A DNA stretch of 64,000 nucleotides from Pachyseris speciosa. Taxonomy: Eukaryota > Cnidaria > Anthozoa > Scleractinia > Pachyseridae. The notes under the pieces were generated by a model. That model was not told where the DNA came from. It made no database searches and worked only from the letters and a program-made list of their open reading frames with translations. This document shows, piece by piece, positions 19,025 to 30,796 of the stretch (within the stretch, counting starts at the first letter, position 1; every line of letters starts with the position of its first letter). Position numbers and translations under genes: made by a program. Location of the stretch: NCBI GenBank assembly GCA_016490735.1, contig JAEMWC010000134.1, forward strand, positions 598,501 through 662,500. The letters are read 5' to 3'.

Positions 19025-22000
19025 TTACTTCCAACCAATGGCGGAGCTTTCCAAAAGAGCCACCAATCTAATTGACACCACATATAAAGAACCGACCAGA
19101 ATGCCTGTCCACAGCTGTACGAGAGGGAGAGGAAACGACAATTATTAGGCGCTTGGTATTTCACAGATGCACTGTTCATAAACACTACTTTGTGGACCGG
19201 ACACATGACGTAAAAAGAAGAAAACATTGAATTCTGATGAAGTATTGTTTCATGTTTCTGTTCTTTTAGTTGACGTCATTAGTCTCCGGTACACGAAGTA
19301 AAGGGATAATCAAGGATGCAGGCAACTTAATCAACAAAGTGGTCTAAATGAATGCTGCGGGGTAGAGAATGAAAAGGAAACATTGTATATATACAACATA
19401 TTCCTAAGCACCCTTCACTTTGACTTAGTATGAAGTCATTTTAGGTTGTTGCTTTTAATTTACAAACCATGCATATGGGAAAATACTAAGAATTTTAAGG
19501 AGAGAATGCAGACAATGAGTTCTCCAGTGGTATAATTAAAAGAGACATAGCAAATCCAAAATCCGTGGACATTTAGTATAGGTAATCACAAGATTTCGAG
19601 GGTAATTAGGAATAAATAAGCACGAGTAAATTTTTTCTTAGACTCAAAATTCGGGCGAGTGCAATTTGTGGACTGAAAATATTTACAAGTGCTTATTTAT
19701 TCCAAATCAGTGCACGTGAAAAATCATGTGATTATTTATTAATAATATACACGAAAAAATTGCGAGAGATTTTTTATTATCATTATTTTGTAGAAGCAAC
19801 GCAGGTAAATCACGTGCAAAAATAATTTAATCACCACGCGTTCAGTCAAAACAACAGTTTTGTTTATGTTTTTAAAGTATTTTTAAGCCGCAAAAACCTG
19901 CTAAGCAGTTATAGGCTATAGCTATAAGGCTACTTTTTTTTTCAAGTGTATCAAGCGCTGTAATCATTACCTACAGTATTTCTGGCTCATTATCTTCGCC
20001 TTGTTTATTTTTATTATCTCGGCTGAGCAAAATGTTAAATTCAACGGGCTCATAATTTTCGATTTCGTCTGTAATTCCCTTCTCTAGACATCACTTTCTC
20101 CAGTGCTATTCGCACTGTTCTCGTTTTTAGCTGTTTTCAGCTCCTCTATTAGTTGTTGCAGTTGCGAAAAAAAACCTGCTTAAAACGCCGGCCATTGTTT
20201 CTTGTTTTCACAATTTTCAACGCGGTTCAAACTTACCGCGTACTTGTTGCTATAGAAACAGCTACGATTTGGATTGGCTAATTCAAATTTCTATTGTTTC
20301 TAAACCAATCAAAATAGATTTGTAGTTGCACTGTGTTACAACTTTGCACTGATGTTACACGTTTTTGCTTGGTACAAGAAAACTGCACTGCTTTTCTAGC
20401 CAATCAGAACTGAGTAATTTTTTTTTTGTGTATATTATTAACCATTTTTTACGTCAGTTTTCTGATAGCCATGGCAAAAGAGCTCAAAAAATACGTCATG
20501 TTTATTTAGTGACTTGCAAACCATCTTCAGATTGCCACAGTATAAGTCTCGAATCTGGTTACATCATTTTGGCAACCATTTTGGCAACCATTTGGCTGTT
20601 TACTAACCTATTTCCTATTCAGTATACACATCCTTTCGCGGTAACAACAAAAACAGCAGAACACCACCATCGACAAACACAATAGAAAAAAAAAACTTGT
20701 AAACAAACATACTAAAAACAAAAAAACCCTATGATTTAACAGATAGGATTATAAGAAGAAAAATTGATTTCAACAGTGAATAGTCCAGTTTCGAGTTCGC
20801 TATGACCGCTGAATAAAAGCACTGAGAACGCATTTGGACACCGTTAGCCTCGACCTATAGTATAATATTCACAAATACCGGCGGGAAGGTGCTACAAATT
20901 TGAAAATTAAACAATAGAAAGAACTGTAAACAGGCCATCTTCTCGCTGGAATTTGTGAATATTTTACTTTAGGTCGAGGCTAACCCTGTACAAATGCGTT
21001 CCCAGTACTTTTATTCAGCGGTCATGGCGAACTCGAAACTGGACTATTGTAGAAAGGAAAGTTTACCTTGTATGTCAGACGGAAACCAACAATACCCACA
21101 ATCCACTGAACAAAGATGATCACGGTCACCTCTGAAGAGAAAAGACAAGATATGTTACAACAATCACCCTCACTTGGTTATGCTATATTTGAATCCTTGT
21201 GCCTTAACCCTGTTTAGCCTGGAACACCAAACGTCTTGATAGTAACGTAATTACATTTTAAGCTACTATCAATGACAACTGGGATAGATCATTAGCGTGG
21301 CTTTTATCGAACCATCTACAAGCGAATCCTGATAAGTTCCAAAGTCTCGGCCTGACTCCTGGACGATCTTCGATTGACGTGAAGTTTAAAGTAACTGGAC
21401 AAGAACTGTAACAGATGAATAGTATTAAACTTTATAGTGTCCTTATTAATAACAAACTTAATTTTCATGAGAACATCGCCAATTTATGCCGTAAAGCAGG
21501 CAGATATCTGTTTTTAACAAATTTAAACGTCTTATCCCTTTTAATTCAAAACTGAAGTTATACAACGCTTTCATTCTATCATGCCTCAACTACTGCTCTT
21601 CCGTATGGCACTCTTGCCTCAAGTGACTCCGACAAACTTTAAAAGCTAGAACTCTACGAACAATCTGCCCGCATTTCTATGCTGCGCTCTAGAAAGAATG
21701 CAAAAGCGTGCATTTTCAATTATTTTGCCTGGAGTATCGTACCAGGAAGCGCTGTGTCAGTCCGGCCTTGCGCAGTTGGAAGCTCGTAGGGCTGAGTCGT
21801 GCGTCAAATTCATGAAAAGCGTTAAATCTGGCAACCCACTGCTTCCCATATGTGAGGGGTTGTTGGTTAATAATGAATCTAAATACAATCTAAGGCACCA
21901 GCTTCAACACAAGGTTATTGTTAATACTAATAGGTTAAAAGATTTTGTAACGTTTCGTTATGCACATAGTATTGTTAATTAGGGTGTTGCGCTGTACTTG

Positions 22001-24276
22001 TAATCCAGCCCTTGGGCTGCAATTGGTATTAATAAACAAACTACAACTACAAGTATCGTTCAAGTCAGGTTCGGCGATTATGAAAGCACAGAAGACTACC
22101 CTTTACAATCGTTTTCTTTTAAACAGTACAACATTAGTTTATAAAGCTCTAAATATAACCTGGCTCTGACTGGCCCGACAAGACATGACTTTAAAATCAG
22201 ACCTGGAGCAGAAAGGACTGGAACTCTTTACCTAATTCTGTTACGTCAGATTCCAGTTTGAATTCTTTTAAAACTCGATTACTTAATTATCTTTGTACTT
22301 AGTCATATTTTATTTTTACTATATTTAGATTTTACTTTTTTTCTGTTTATTGTTAAGTAGTTCCTCCAGTTTTTTTTCTTGCACAATGTATAGTTATATA
22401 TTGGATATTCTATTTTTAACTGTATCATCTTTTAGTTTTGGAGAGAAATTTTTATATGGGAATTCAAATTCCCCCTATTGCTTTACTTTACCTACTGTAC
22501 CTTTTTTATAGTATTTAAAATGATGATTATGATTGTTATTAGTATATCTTTGTACAGTGGTAAAAAGCATTAAACTTAAACTCCATCGTATATTAAGCGC
22601 CTGTTTCAATTTCGTGCTTCTAATTATAACCTGAGAGGAACTCATATTTTAAGACACCTCAATGCAATGCTACTACTTATGGTCTCAAGTCTATTGAATC
22701 GCTTAGCCCCAAGTTATGGAATTCTCTCATGGATGAAATAAGAACTCCACGCAATTTAAAGACTTTAAGAAATGCTATCAGGAATCACATATTTAATTGA
22801 ATTGAATCGTATGTTTAACGGGCTAGGTCACGTTGTGAGTGCACACTGAGTCCGTTTTAGCTTTCATCAGGCATCACGAAGATTCCACCGATTGGTGAAA
22901 ATAACTGCGTCAATAAAACGTTTAGTAATTGTACTTGAAATTACTAAAAGATCAGATAAGTTGGACGTCGCAATTGCTCAGAATTAAAAAGGGACTAGGT
23001 CAGGACTCGGGCATGCGCATTGGGAACCAACAACTTTGAAAAATTGTGGGGCACTTTTTTTCAAACTGTCCGCCATTACCGTCGACTCGAACTCAATCTG
23101 TTTCATCCTGAGCAATCACGATGTAGAACTTATCTGATCTTTTTAGAAATTTCAAGTACAATTACTAAACTTTATTTTGACGCAGTTATTTTCACCGATC
23201 GGTGGAATTTTCGTGATGAGTGATGAAAGATAAAACGACCTAGCCTCTTTAACTTATATTATTTTATCATTTGCTCTTGGTCAGTCTCTCGGTTCAACTG
23301 GCATCCTGTGTGCTATATCTTACCACCGAGCTGAAATAAATTTACTTTACTTTATTTAGAAGCTTGTAAGACGAATTTGCTGATACTAAACAATTTCCTC
23401 TTGTTGGTATCTCCCATTATTCTCATCATGTATCAAAGATATTTTAAGGAGAAATTTACAGGTGATCAAATATACACCTCATACTTCAACATCAGTAAGT
23501 CGCCGAAAACCTCCAACATACTGGATATTAAATACAAGTAACACATCCTTCAAACTTGTTACAGCTGTAGTGAAAGAAGATGGTCTCTAACAGAAATTCC
23601 TTAATTCTCATTACTTGCATGCATGAAAATGATCTGGACATTGGCAAGAGAAAATGACGTTGATGAACCAGATACCAACCTGCAGGGTAGTACCACTTGA
23701 GGTCTCTCAAGTAAACAAGAGCAGCAAAGATTCCAAGACAAAGAGTGTTGTTCATTGTACCAGCACCATACAGCTAAAGAAAAGGATCAAGATCAAGTTA
23801 ATAAATATTTTTCCAAGGCCATGATAATAGATCGTCTAGCTCAGACCATTCTACTGCGACCAACTGGCTAAAGTTATTAGTCTCGCACAGCTCTTCAACT
23901 GTTTTGCTGTTTGTTCTTGTTATTTTTAACTCTTATTTCAAATGACAAGAAAAGTTCCTGTAACAAGATGTTCCCCTTGAAAACCTGGCCAAACAAATTA
24001 GCTGTTTTCAGTATCTCGCTAATGCCAAGTTCTTGTTTATTTTGTTGTTTATTCTTGGTACATCAGTCTCACTAGATTGTTTGCCAGTTCAGGTGTTCCT
24101 TGTATGGAGGTTATCAGAAAGATGCGCACAGCTGTGCTAAAAGAGAACAAACATTAAAATTACCTGAGCAAATGTCATGGAAATGTTTTCCTTCTTCTTG
24201 GAGGCAAAAATCAAGGATGACACAAGCTCAGAGGCATTAGAGCGTAGCGGGGTCACCACAAATGACACGTAAAATG
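19025..24276 (-). CDS. CaCA-family cation (Na+/Ca2+) exchanger, C-terminal four exons
   Basis: Four minus-strand exons fit together in phase: 24276-24164, 23773-23680, 21131-21067 and 19114-19025 (TAA stop). All have AG acceptors and GT donors, and every phase matches. The protein reads FYVSFVVTPLRSNASELVSS, then MNNTLCLGIFAALVYLRDLK, then VTVIIFVQWIVGIVGFRL, and ends LLESSAIGWK. The P..SNASE motif is the second alpha repeat of cation/Ca2+ exchangers, which swap Na+ or H+ for Ca2+ across membranes; the style is closest to the NCL/EF-CAX branch, from memory. The long hydrophobic segments are membrane helices. The 5' exons (first alpha repeat, any EF-hands) were not found in the window. An AATAAA lies about 50 bases after the stop. 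MITEs and LINE ends occupy the introns. It looks intact as far as visible. Confidence 0.75.
19580..19740. repeat. Imperfect palindrome
   Basis: GGAATAAATAAGCAC near 19610 is mirrored by GTGCTTATTTATTCC near 19690, and AATCACAAGATTT by a related ATCATGTGATT. Likely a MITE arm pair, in the last intron of the exchanger gene. Confidence 0.5.
19736..20445. mobile_element. Possible TIR element in the last exchanger intron
   Basis: TTAATAATATACACG followed by an A run near 19738 is mirrored by a T run followed by GTGTATATTATTAA near 20425. The roughly 24 bp imperfect inverted ends enclose about 700 bases without coding potential. GCCAATCAGAACTGAGTAATTT at the right end has a relative at about 34995, suggesting a family. 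Confidence 0.45.
20779..21049. mobile_element. Palindromic MITE beside exchanger exon
   Basis: Arms of about 97 bp (AATAGTCCAGTTTCGAGTTCG and complement) enclose about 75 bases. The right end lies only 18 bases from the end of the exchanger exon 21067-21131, just past its donor site. Confidence 0.85.
21225..22045 (+). mobile_element. Decayed LINE reverse transcriptase C-terminal fragment
   Basis: The plus strand encodes frames of a CR1/RTE-type ORF2: degraded NHLQANPDKFQSL near 21310, then a clear frame 21698-21982 with MQKRAFSIILPGVSYQEAL and GLAQLEARRAESCVKFM. Frameshifts and stops break it. It lies in an exchanger intron in the opposite orientation. Confidence 0.65.
22050..22575 (+). mobile_element. 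LINE ORF2 3' end and tail
   Basis: A separate LINE end with TTLVYKALNITWL-type coding and WNSLP-like remnants near 22235. It ends in a 3' UTR with GTACAGTGGTAAAAAGCATTAAACTTAAAC. Dead fragment. Confidence 0.55.
22575..22810 (+). mobile_element. Short LINE ORF2 end remnant
   Basis: Codons reading KRLFQFRASNYNLRG and, in another frame, SLSPKLWNSLMDEIRTP. This is the conserved end of many LINE ORF2 proteins, broken by at least one frameshift. Confidence 0.5.
22820..23248. mobile_element. Foldback MITE in exchanger intron
   Basis: Arms 22820-22985 and about 23100-23248 are inverted complements (GGCTAGGTC at the ends, then CACGAAGATTCCACCGAT and TTTAGTAATTGTACTTGAAAT). The left arm carries about 25 extra bases near the end. 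The centre of about 115 bases is unrelated to the arms. Confidence 0.75.
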
Positions 24277-24579
24277 CTACCGAAAAAGATGATATGGTCA
24301 TTACATGGAATAAGAAAGGGAACAATGTGCTATTATGGTTTAAATGCAACCTCAGCCAGAACATGAATAATAGTAAGAGGGCCTGGATTTTATTAAAGGA
24401 GCTCAGTCACAATACTTTGAGTCATTTTTAGAGACATAAAAAAATGCATTTAAATAATGGGAAACAATGAAATAATATTATTTGTCAGGAAAATTAAGCA
24501 CCAAAGAGACAAGAATAAATGCAAATAGAGCGAGGATGGAGAAGATTGAAATGGATTACTAATGACCTTTTTGAAAAAT

Positions 24580-24830
24580 TTAGGCTAACTTTTCAAAACC
24601 CAAAGACCACGATATAGTTCCTTTTAAGGGTGAAGACCAGTGTACCAAAGAAGCTTCATAGTCTGTACTGTCATTTGAAGTATTATTTAAGAGGACATTT
24701 TTATCAAGTAGACAAGTCACTATCCAGTGGATAAAACGCATTCCAACAACTATATATTCATCCATTGGTTAGTGACGTATCTGCTGGATAAAGTTATCCA
24801 CTCTGAACAACTGGAACCTGATTCCTGCCA
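24580..24830. repeat. Repeat family D (TATCCAGTGGATAA type), copy 1
   Basis: Contains ATCCAGTGGATAAAACGC and GTTATCCACTCTGAACAACTGG, matching the ends of a better preserved palindromic copy at 41454-41602. A third partial copy lies near 31220-31340. Confidence 0.5.
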
Positions 24831-24865
24831 TGGACTTTTAAGGTATTTGTAACATAATCATTTGT

Positions 24866-24904
24866 ATCATCATCATCATTATCATCATCATCATCATCAT
24901 CATG
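24866..24904. repeat. (ATC)n microsatellite
   Basis: Short CAT/ATC trinucleotide tract, slightly interrupted. Confidence 0.8.
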
Positions 24905-25429
24905 TCAGAAGACATATGATTTACTGTGAATGGGCTACACTGCATGTCATGGTTATTTTTCTGTTTTGGGTCTTAGGACTCCAACACATAGACCAAGTTA
25001 ATAATTAAAGTGCTCATTATTCGTTTATATGATTTATAAATGGTTCTCAGATCTCTAGACAAGAGGGCTGCAGAAATTGAACAGTGGCCCATGTTTTCAA
25101 CCTCAGTGCAATCCGTTTCCATCCTCACCATCTGAAGCCAAGGGCACTTATTTATAGTTTCACTGTGGAAAAGAGTTTTAAATATACCTGGGGTATATAA
25201 CGCATTGTTTTGGTTTCCATCGATCAATATAGAGTGAAACATTTTGTGACTTGTTCAATATTTAACACCAAAAATTTGCGGCATAGCCCCTTTAAGTAAC
25301 AATTTTCTGTGTGACCTATATGTGACTGTGTACCCCAGTTTTGAGACCATTGAAACACTTCTGATAGATGTACAACATAACTAATGAGCAAAAACATTTA
25401 GCTTTGATTTACATTTCTATGTCTATACT

Positions 25430-25670
25430 AAATTAGTATAAATCTACTAGCGCTCTATCACGAATGCCATTCTCTGATTGGCTAAGCTACTTGCTATCTA
25501 TTCTGTTATAGATAGTGAGTAGCGGTTGTCAACAAAATGGTGGCTGCTTCTTCGCGTTTAAGTGTCTGCGAGGAGGATTTAGATAATTTATTTGTTTAGT
25601 TTTGAATGACTAGTAGATTTATACCAAAACAATTAGATTATTCACTCTCGATAAATCAATATGTCAACAC
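25430..25670 (+). mobile_element. MITE family B, copy 1
   Basis: Shares TAAATCTACTAGCGCTCTATC, TTCTCTGATTGGCTA, GTTGTCAACAAAATGG, GCGAGGAGGATTTAGATAAT and ACAATTAGATTATTC with copies at 30797-31093 (+) and about 31370-31585 (-). Confidence 0.75.
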
Positions 25671-26288
25671 TAGTGTTAAGGCCACCCGAGAAAAAAGGCA
25701 ATTTTTTCCACGTACAGTACGTTTGTTCTGAGGGTCTGAGGACTTAAAATGAACTGAAATAAATTAGTAATTACGTGTACACGTATGAATTCCCGAAAAC
25801 ATCGTTTGCGGGCATTCTTGTATTGTGGCGCAAACACACAACTCCGTTGAATGGAACATGAAAGAAGGGACGTTTGTGACGTCATATGTGTCGTTTACGT
25901 CATTGAAGTGTTGTGCGTTTGACTTTAAAACATGGTTGTTTAGAAACAATACACAGGTTTCAAGATCCTAACCAAAAACAACTTCACGAAACCGGTTCCA
26001 TAAATTCACTCGTAAGACATCAAATCCAAACACATAGATATAAAGGGTCAGTATTATCAACACTTGTACCTTATTATCTGTGGGACGTTAAATAATCCAC
26101 ACAATGTTCGAAAAGAGTAGGGGACGTAGTCTCCTGGAAGTCTATCTCTATCTTTCATCTGACATTCATAAGTGGGTTGGGTGGGTGGGTGAGATCACAC
26201 ATGGACTGATAGCGGCTGCTAGAGGAGCCTGTACATGCTGACGTCCGATCTCATCCTAGAGAAGAATTGTAAGGCGCCATGAAACTAT

Positions 26289-26364
26289 CAATCTCGTTCC
26301 CAGAGCCCACGTTCCCCTTATTCAGCGGAGCGGGGAACGAGAGACTCTGGGATAATCCATTTCA
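26289..26364 (+). repeat. Left terminal inverted repeat
   Basis: 76 bp; pairs with 29767-29842 with one mismatch. Contains GTTCCCC...GGGGAAC internal symmetry that could itself form a hairpin. Confidence 0.92.
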
Positions 26365-26420
26365 TCGTGACAGGATTCTTGTCATCGGCTCAACTGCGCA
26401 GGCTTGAACTCATTTAAGAA

Positions 26421-27596
26421 ATGGCTACCGAACCACAAATCTCAGATTAAGCTATATTCCGCGAAGCTATTAGGTAACCGTGGTAACCGTGGTTTCCCCG
26501 TTGAACACGTTAATGAAGGATCAAGTTAAAAAACTGGAACGTTTTCTCAACGTTTGTGTGATACAAAGAGTCGTGATAGAGGATGGAGAAAATAAGGTTT
26601 CTTTACCTAAAAATGCACGAAAATGCAGTTTGTTGTTCGGGCACCCAGAGGTGTTCGTGGATAACAGGAAGGTGAATAAAATGTTAAAGGAAAGGCATTT
26701 TCAAGAATGTGTCCGAGCAATTGTTATTGATGGGACTCATTTAGTTCTGCAGTGGTATGTATAAAAATATTCGTGCTGTTTTTCTGTTCAATGTTGATAC
26801 TTTGGCAATAATATTGTAATTTAAAATAAAGAGTAACTTCAAACTTGATTCAGTTGTTTCAGCCTTACTTTATTCGACCTCCGCCTAATCAATCTTAAAA
26901 ATTATTTTCTTTACAGAAAATTATTTCTTTTAAGAAAATTATTTTCTTAACATAGACAAAAACATGTATTCACTTTTTTAGCTATTACCGGTACTGTATC
27001 GTGTTGGCTGAGAAGCTCATATTTACCTGACTTCTCTCACTGGTTAATAGATTAACACCTCAATAGAATGTGAGGGGCATGAATCAAAACGTTTTTGTTC
27101 AAGGTCCACGTTCAGGCCAGCTGAGTAACATTCAACAAATTGTCCATATTGGAGTTCCTTACACAATGGAGAAGTACTGCCAAGAAATGGGTAGACCTGG
27201 TAGAGATGGTCTTCCAGCCAGGGCTGATATTTAGTTCAATTCATATGACATATCAAAATCAAGAAAAAAAGCATGGCAGATGTGATGAGAAACTATGTGC
27301 AATCAAGGGAATGTAAAAGGAAATTAATACTAAGTTACTTTGACCACAAAGTTCCTGCTATCTCAGGACCTGCATACATCTGCTGTGATTTTCACAGTCG
27401 TCTGTACTTGTGATGATTGCCGGCTTGTAAGAGCTGCAGATGACCTGAACTTTATGGAGACTATTTCAAGTGATCAGCTTGGTGATATATCCAACAATCC
27501 AATGGGTTATGAGGCCTCCTTCAAAGTTAACGTTCAGGCAGAAATTAAAAGAGACCTTTATACCGGCTTAAATATTGTAAGGGGAACTAGGTAGGA
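26421..27596 (+). pseudogene. RecQ-like SF2 helicase, decayed
   Basis: A start MATEPQISD is followed by a stop after nine codons, then VVSPLNTLMKDQVKKL (motif Ia region), LLFGHPEVFVDNRKVNKMLK and VRAIVIDGTHLVLQW, where the DExH box has become DGTH. After a gap of about 300 bases the C-terminal motifs reappear: VHIGVPYTMEKYCQEMGRPG, with the arginine-finger-type QE.GR.GRDG motif VI kept, then CDDCRL. The Walker A motif is missing altogether, deleted between codons AIR and VTVV. RecQ helicases unwind DNA with 3'-5' polarity using ATP; this copy cannot. Its location inside a TIR element suggests it was transposon cargo or machinery. Confidence 0.75.
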
Positions 27597-28239
27597 GTAC
27601 AGTTGGCAGGGTGGTCCTCACTAGTGGTTTTGCAATTTCTCTCACTGATTCAGTCTTGAAACACTCATAAGAATTAACATCTTTTGAAAAAGTGGAAGAC
27701 ATTGTTGTTATAAATATTGTTGTGAGATCACTGAAACATTTTTTGATATTATCCAGTAGCATATAGCATACATGAAAGAGCTAAACTTATTGTTGCTCAA
27801 TATTATGATTGTGAGTTAAAGGTTTAATGATGTCGCCAAAACTCGATAGAGGGGCAAAGTTACACAGAAATAGTTTTAAGCCTAATTTAGTACTGACGAA
27901 CTAACCCATAATAATATTGCAGGGAAATATGGCTTTAAACTAAAAAGAACCCTGCAAGAAATACTAAATAAATTTGGAAATATTAACACAGGTTAGATTC
28001 TTGTATATAAAGAAACAAACTTTCTTCCCAACCTTTCCAAGTTTGCCCTGTAGTGAAAATGATAATTATCAACAAATACAAACAAATTTATATGAAATAT
28101 TGTAACGGTCCCCAACTAATCATGTTCATGTTCATGTTAAAACACTTCAAATGTTTTACTTACAGCTAAGGAGTGTAGTAATGTTAGCTTGGTCCTAAAT
28201 ACTGTTCTAGCCCGGATACACTGAATACCTCTGACCTAA

Positions 28240-28700
28240 ACTAATCCATCTCATCATCTAAAATGTCCTCTTCTTCCTCATCATCACTTCCATCCTAATC
28301 ATCATCACAACCAGAGTCTTTACAGTTGGAATAAAATCGTCATCACAACCAGAGTCTTTACAGTTGGTATAATGGATTTGTCGCCAGTTGGTTCTTGTGT
28401 CAGGTTGACCATGTTTGTAAAGGAAGTGCATCAAGCTGATCTAACAGCCTCTACGAGATAGACAAGAAACTATTAAGAGTCCTTCCTGGTTGATGTTCAA
28501 ATGGCTTTTGCCCTCTGACCACCTTTATCATCTCTTTGATGTAATCAGAGGTACATGTTGTACATGCATGTGTATGGCTAGTTGACTCAGAGACAATGTT
28601 ACTTTGTCTGCCGTAATGTTTAGCTACCTCATTTAAAAAGAAATTTGAGGATTATGATCATTGCACCGCTTTAAGAGTTTTAGAAGCCATGTGTTTTGGT
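28240..28700 (-). pseudogene. Decayed transposon ORF with acidic tail
   Basis: The minus strand gives pieces such as HGQPDTRTNWRQIHYTNCKD followed by a D/E-rich end, interrupted by stops. A 36-base tandem duplication (CACAACCAGAGTCTTTACAG, twice, 28306-28362) lies in the tail. I do not know the family. It appears to be a third gene of the TIR element. Confidence 0.4.
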
Positions 28701-28789
28701 CACTTGTCTTCAGTCATCTCACCATCATTTGTACTGCTGCATTTTATATCCTCAACAAATGGGTATTTGCCAAACAACAACATATTAAG

Positions 28790-29100
28790 ATTACTTTAGT
28801 TTTAGTTTAGTTTATTTAATTTATTTATGAAATAATATTACAGAAATATGCACTGCCCGCAGTTAGCAAAGGCTAGTCGGGGCGAGCAGTGTTAAATACG
28901 TATAAAATTATTGTAAAATAAATAAAAGATTTACAGAGCAAGAGATTCAAAATTCTACACAAATTATAAATACAAAAAAAAAAAAAAGATATGGCAAGAG
29001 AACAGAACAAAATAAAATAACACAACAGGCAAGAATGAGGTATTGCATGACCTTTACTACATTTTTTCAATTATAATATTACTACAATAAAAAACACGAT
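28790..29100 (-). mobile_element. Retroelement 3' end inserted in the TIR transposon
   Basis: Read on the minus strand it ends in AAACT-type tandem repeats (28797-28815). It carries a GC-richer CTGCCCGCAGTTAGC block and a poly-A tract at about 28976-28988. Probably a SINE or LINE end; class uncertain. Confidence 0.35.
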
Positions 29101-29424
29101 CGGATTGTACAATGACTGTCAGATTAGAGATCATGATCGACCCAACCAACCTCACTATTACGAAGACAAGCCTTGCTAGAATTAGTACACTCTGACTTTG
29201 CTGAACAATCGGAGCCCTCTGCAGCCAATTCGGTAGAGTTCTTGGTCCCTGTTCCTGAAGGGTTTCACAAGCCTTTTCTTTTGGGTAAATAGGAGTAAAT
29301 CATCTGCAGGCTCTTCTGAACATCAGGATCTGATGATCCATGTTGGTTAACATCATTCCGTTTACCGCGTTTGACCACCCGTGACTCCACTACCGATGGA
29401 CTTTCAGTTGCTTTTTTACCTCTC

Positions 29425-29704
29425 TTAAATCTCAAAGAGGCCTTCTTGCTTTTCCCAAGACTTCTGACACAGACTCCTAAATTCCGAAAATTGATTCACA
29501 CGGCCATAACAATTTCTACAAATTTTCCTAGGAAATCCAGCGCCGTCGAAGGTTTTTAGCTCCGTGATTTCTTCCAAATGGTTTAGAAGCCTTTCATTTT
29601 GTGCCTTTTCTCCAAACAAGTCAATTGGATTGTTCTTAACCTCTAAATTGCAACATCTACAAAGATGAATAATGACATGGCGATACCTTCCCCGACTTCT
29701 AAGT
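29425..29704 (-). pseudogene. ZAD-like zinc-binding protein, broken
   Basis: The minus strand encodes HLCRCCNLEVK, LFGEKAQNERLLNHLEEITE and FPRKICRNCYGRVNQFSEF. Two CxxC pairs about 50 residues apart fit the zinc-finger-associated (ZAD) fold, used in other animals for dimerisation of DNA-binding proteins. An ATG reading MADLEVGEG lies upstream but in another frame. A further shift after GLFEI puts a TAA in frame. The gene runs towards the helicase from the right TIR, a convergent layout that could represent two transposon proteins. Confidence 0.6.
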
Positions 29705-29766
29705 CCGCCATTTTAAGATTTGAAACTTCTGCTCATGCTCAGTTTTTAGCCAATCAAAAAATTAGC

Positions 29767-29842
29767 TGAAATGGATTATTCCAGAGTCTCTCGTTCCCCG
29801 CTCCGCTGAATAAGGGGAACGTGGGCTCTGGGAACGAGATTG
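29767..29842 (-). repeat. Right terminal inverted repeat
   Basis: Mirror of the left end, followed directly by the second copy of the 9 bp target duplication. Confidence 0.92.
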
Positions 29843-30796
29843 TGAAACTATGTGATATGACGGTATACAAATCCATTACCAAATTACCAAGAATTTGAAG
29901 GGCCCACCCAGCCATCCGTTTTGGTGTATTGCCTGTTCATAACTTCGGATTGAATTGTGACAAAAAAGCTAGTTATCTACGGTGGGATCTCATATCAAAC
30001 TTTCCCCACACTACGGAAAGCAATTTCGTATTCTTCAAAGAGGCAATTCTGTCGTTTAAAGTGCCAAATAAGGCTAATATATACTCTGAGATTTAGGGCA
30101 TCAAATGTTTTGTCTCACACTGCAGCCTCTTAAATTTTCAGCCAAAAAATAAAACCCGGGTTCACCAGTCTGTGTTAGCGTGCGAAATTCTGCCTTTATA
30201 AAACGTTATGAAACAATATGGGAATGCAGAAAAAAGCTGGAAAGTATCTTATTTTCAAAATCTTTCCGACCGGCGTTTATGATTTGGTAAAGTTACCACT
30301 ACTGAAGTAATACAAGAATTGCTTCCAACCACCGAGATGAGATTTGAATTGACTTTTCAGATGAAGAGGGCGCTGTAATATCTTTTCGCCGATTTAACTA
30401 GAATAGTCATTTACGACAAAATCGAGCTCCGCATTATTTTTAGACATAAATACGAATCTACTTTTTTTTCGAAGCAATGCTAAAAAACTACGGCTCAATC
30501 TCTGTAAGTTGAGTGCAAGTAAAACTGCGATGGGATGAAGGATACACGTTTTTTTATCATTCATCATCCATAACTCTGATGCCCTAAAATCTGTCATCAA
30601 AAATTCTATGAGAAGTTTTTTTGTATTCCGCCGGCTGATATCAAAGCCCCAACCATTGTTGTTGGGACCTGCGATTCAGTTAAAGACAAAAATCAATTCC
30701 TGTTGGCTGTGGTTGGTCGAAATAGGATTCCTTATACGGAAGAAGTTGGGGGAATTTAGCAGGCAAGCACCTTACTTTCTTTCTGATATGTTTTAG

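Larger units (their letters stand above)
26289..29842. mobile_element. 3.55 kb TIR transposon with 9 bp TSD, carrying RecQ-like and ZAD-like genes
   Basis: The left end 26289-26364 and right end 29767-29842 are 76 bp inverted repeats with one mismatch, starting CAATCTCGTTCCCAGAGCCC. Both sides are flanked by the perfect 9 bp direct repeat TGAAACTAT (26280-26288 and 29843-29851), the signature of transposition. A 9 bp duplication is typical of Mutator-like elements, but no transposase is recognisable. Inside are a decayed RecQ-like helicase (+), a decayed ZAD-like ORF (-), an acidic C-terminal coding remnant (-) and a later retroelement tail. Near-identical ends with ruined genes suggest it moved with help from an autonomous relative. 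Confidence 0.9.

Noticed and set aside
18970..19227. 85-codon minus frame as a separate gene
   Set aside because: The real coding part is the in-phase terminal exon 19114-19025 of the exchanger, in another frame.
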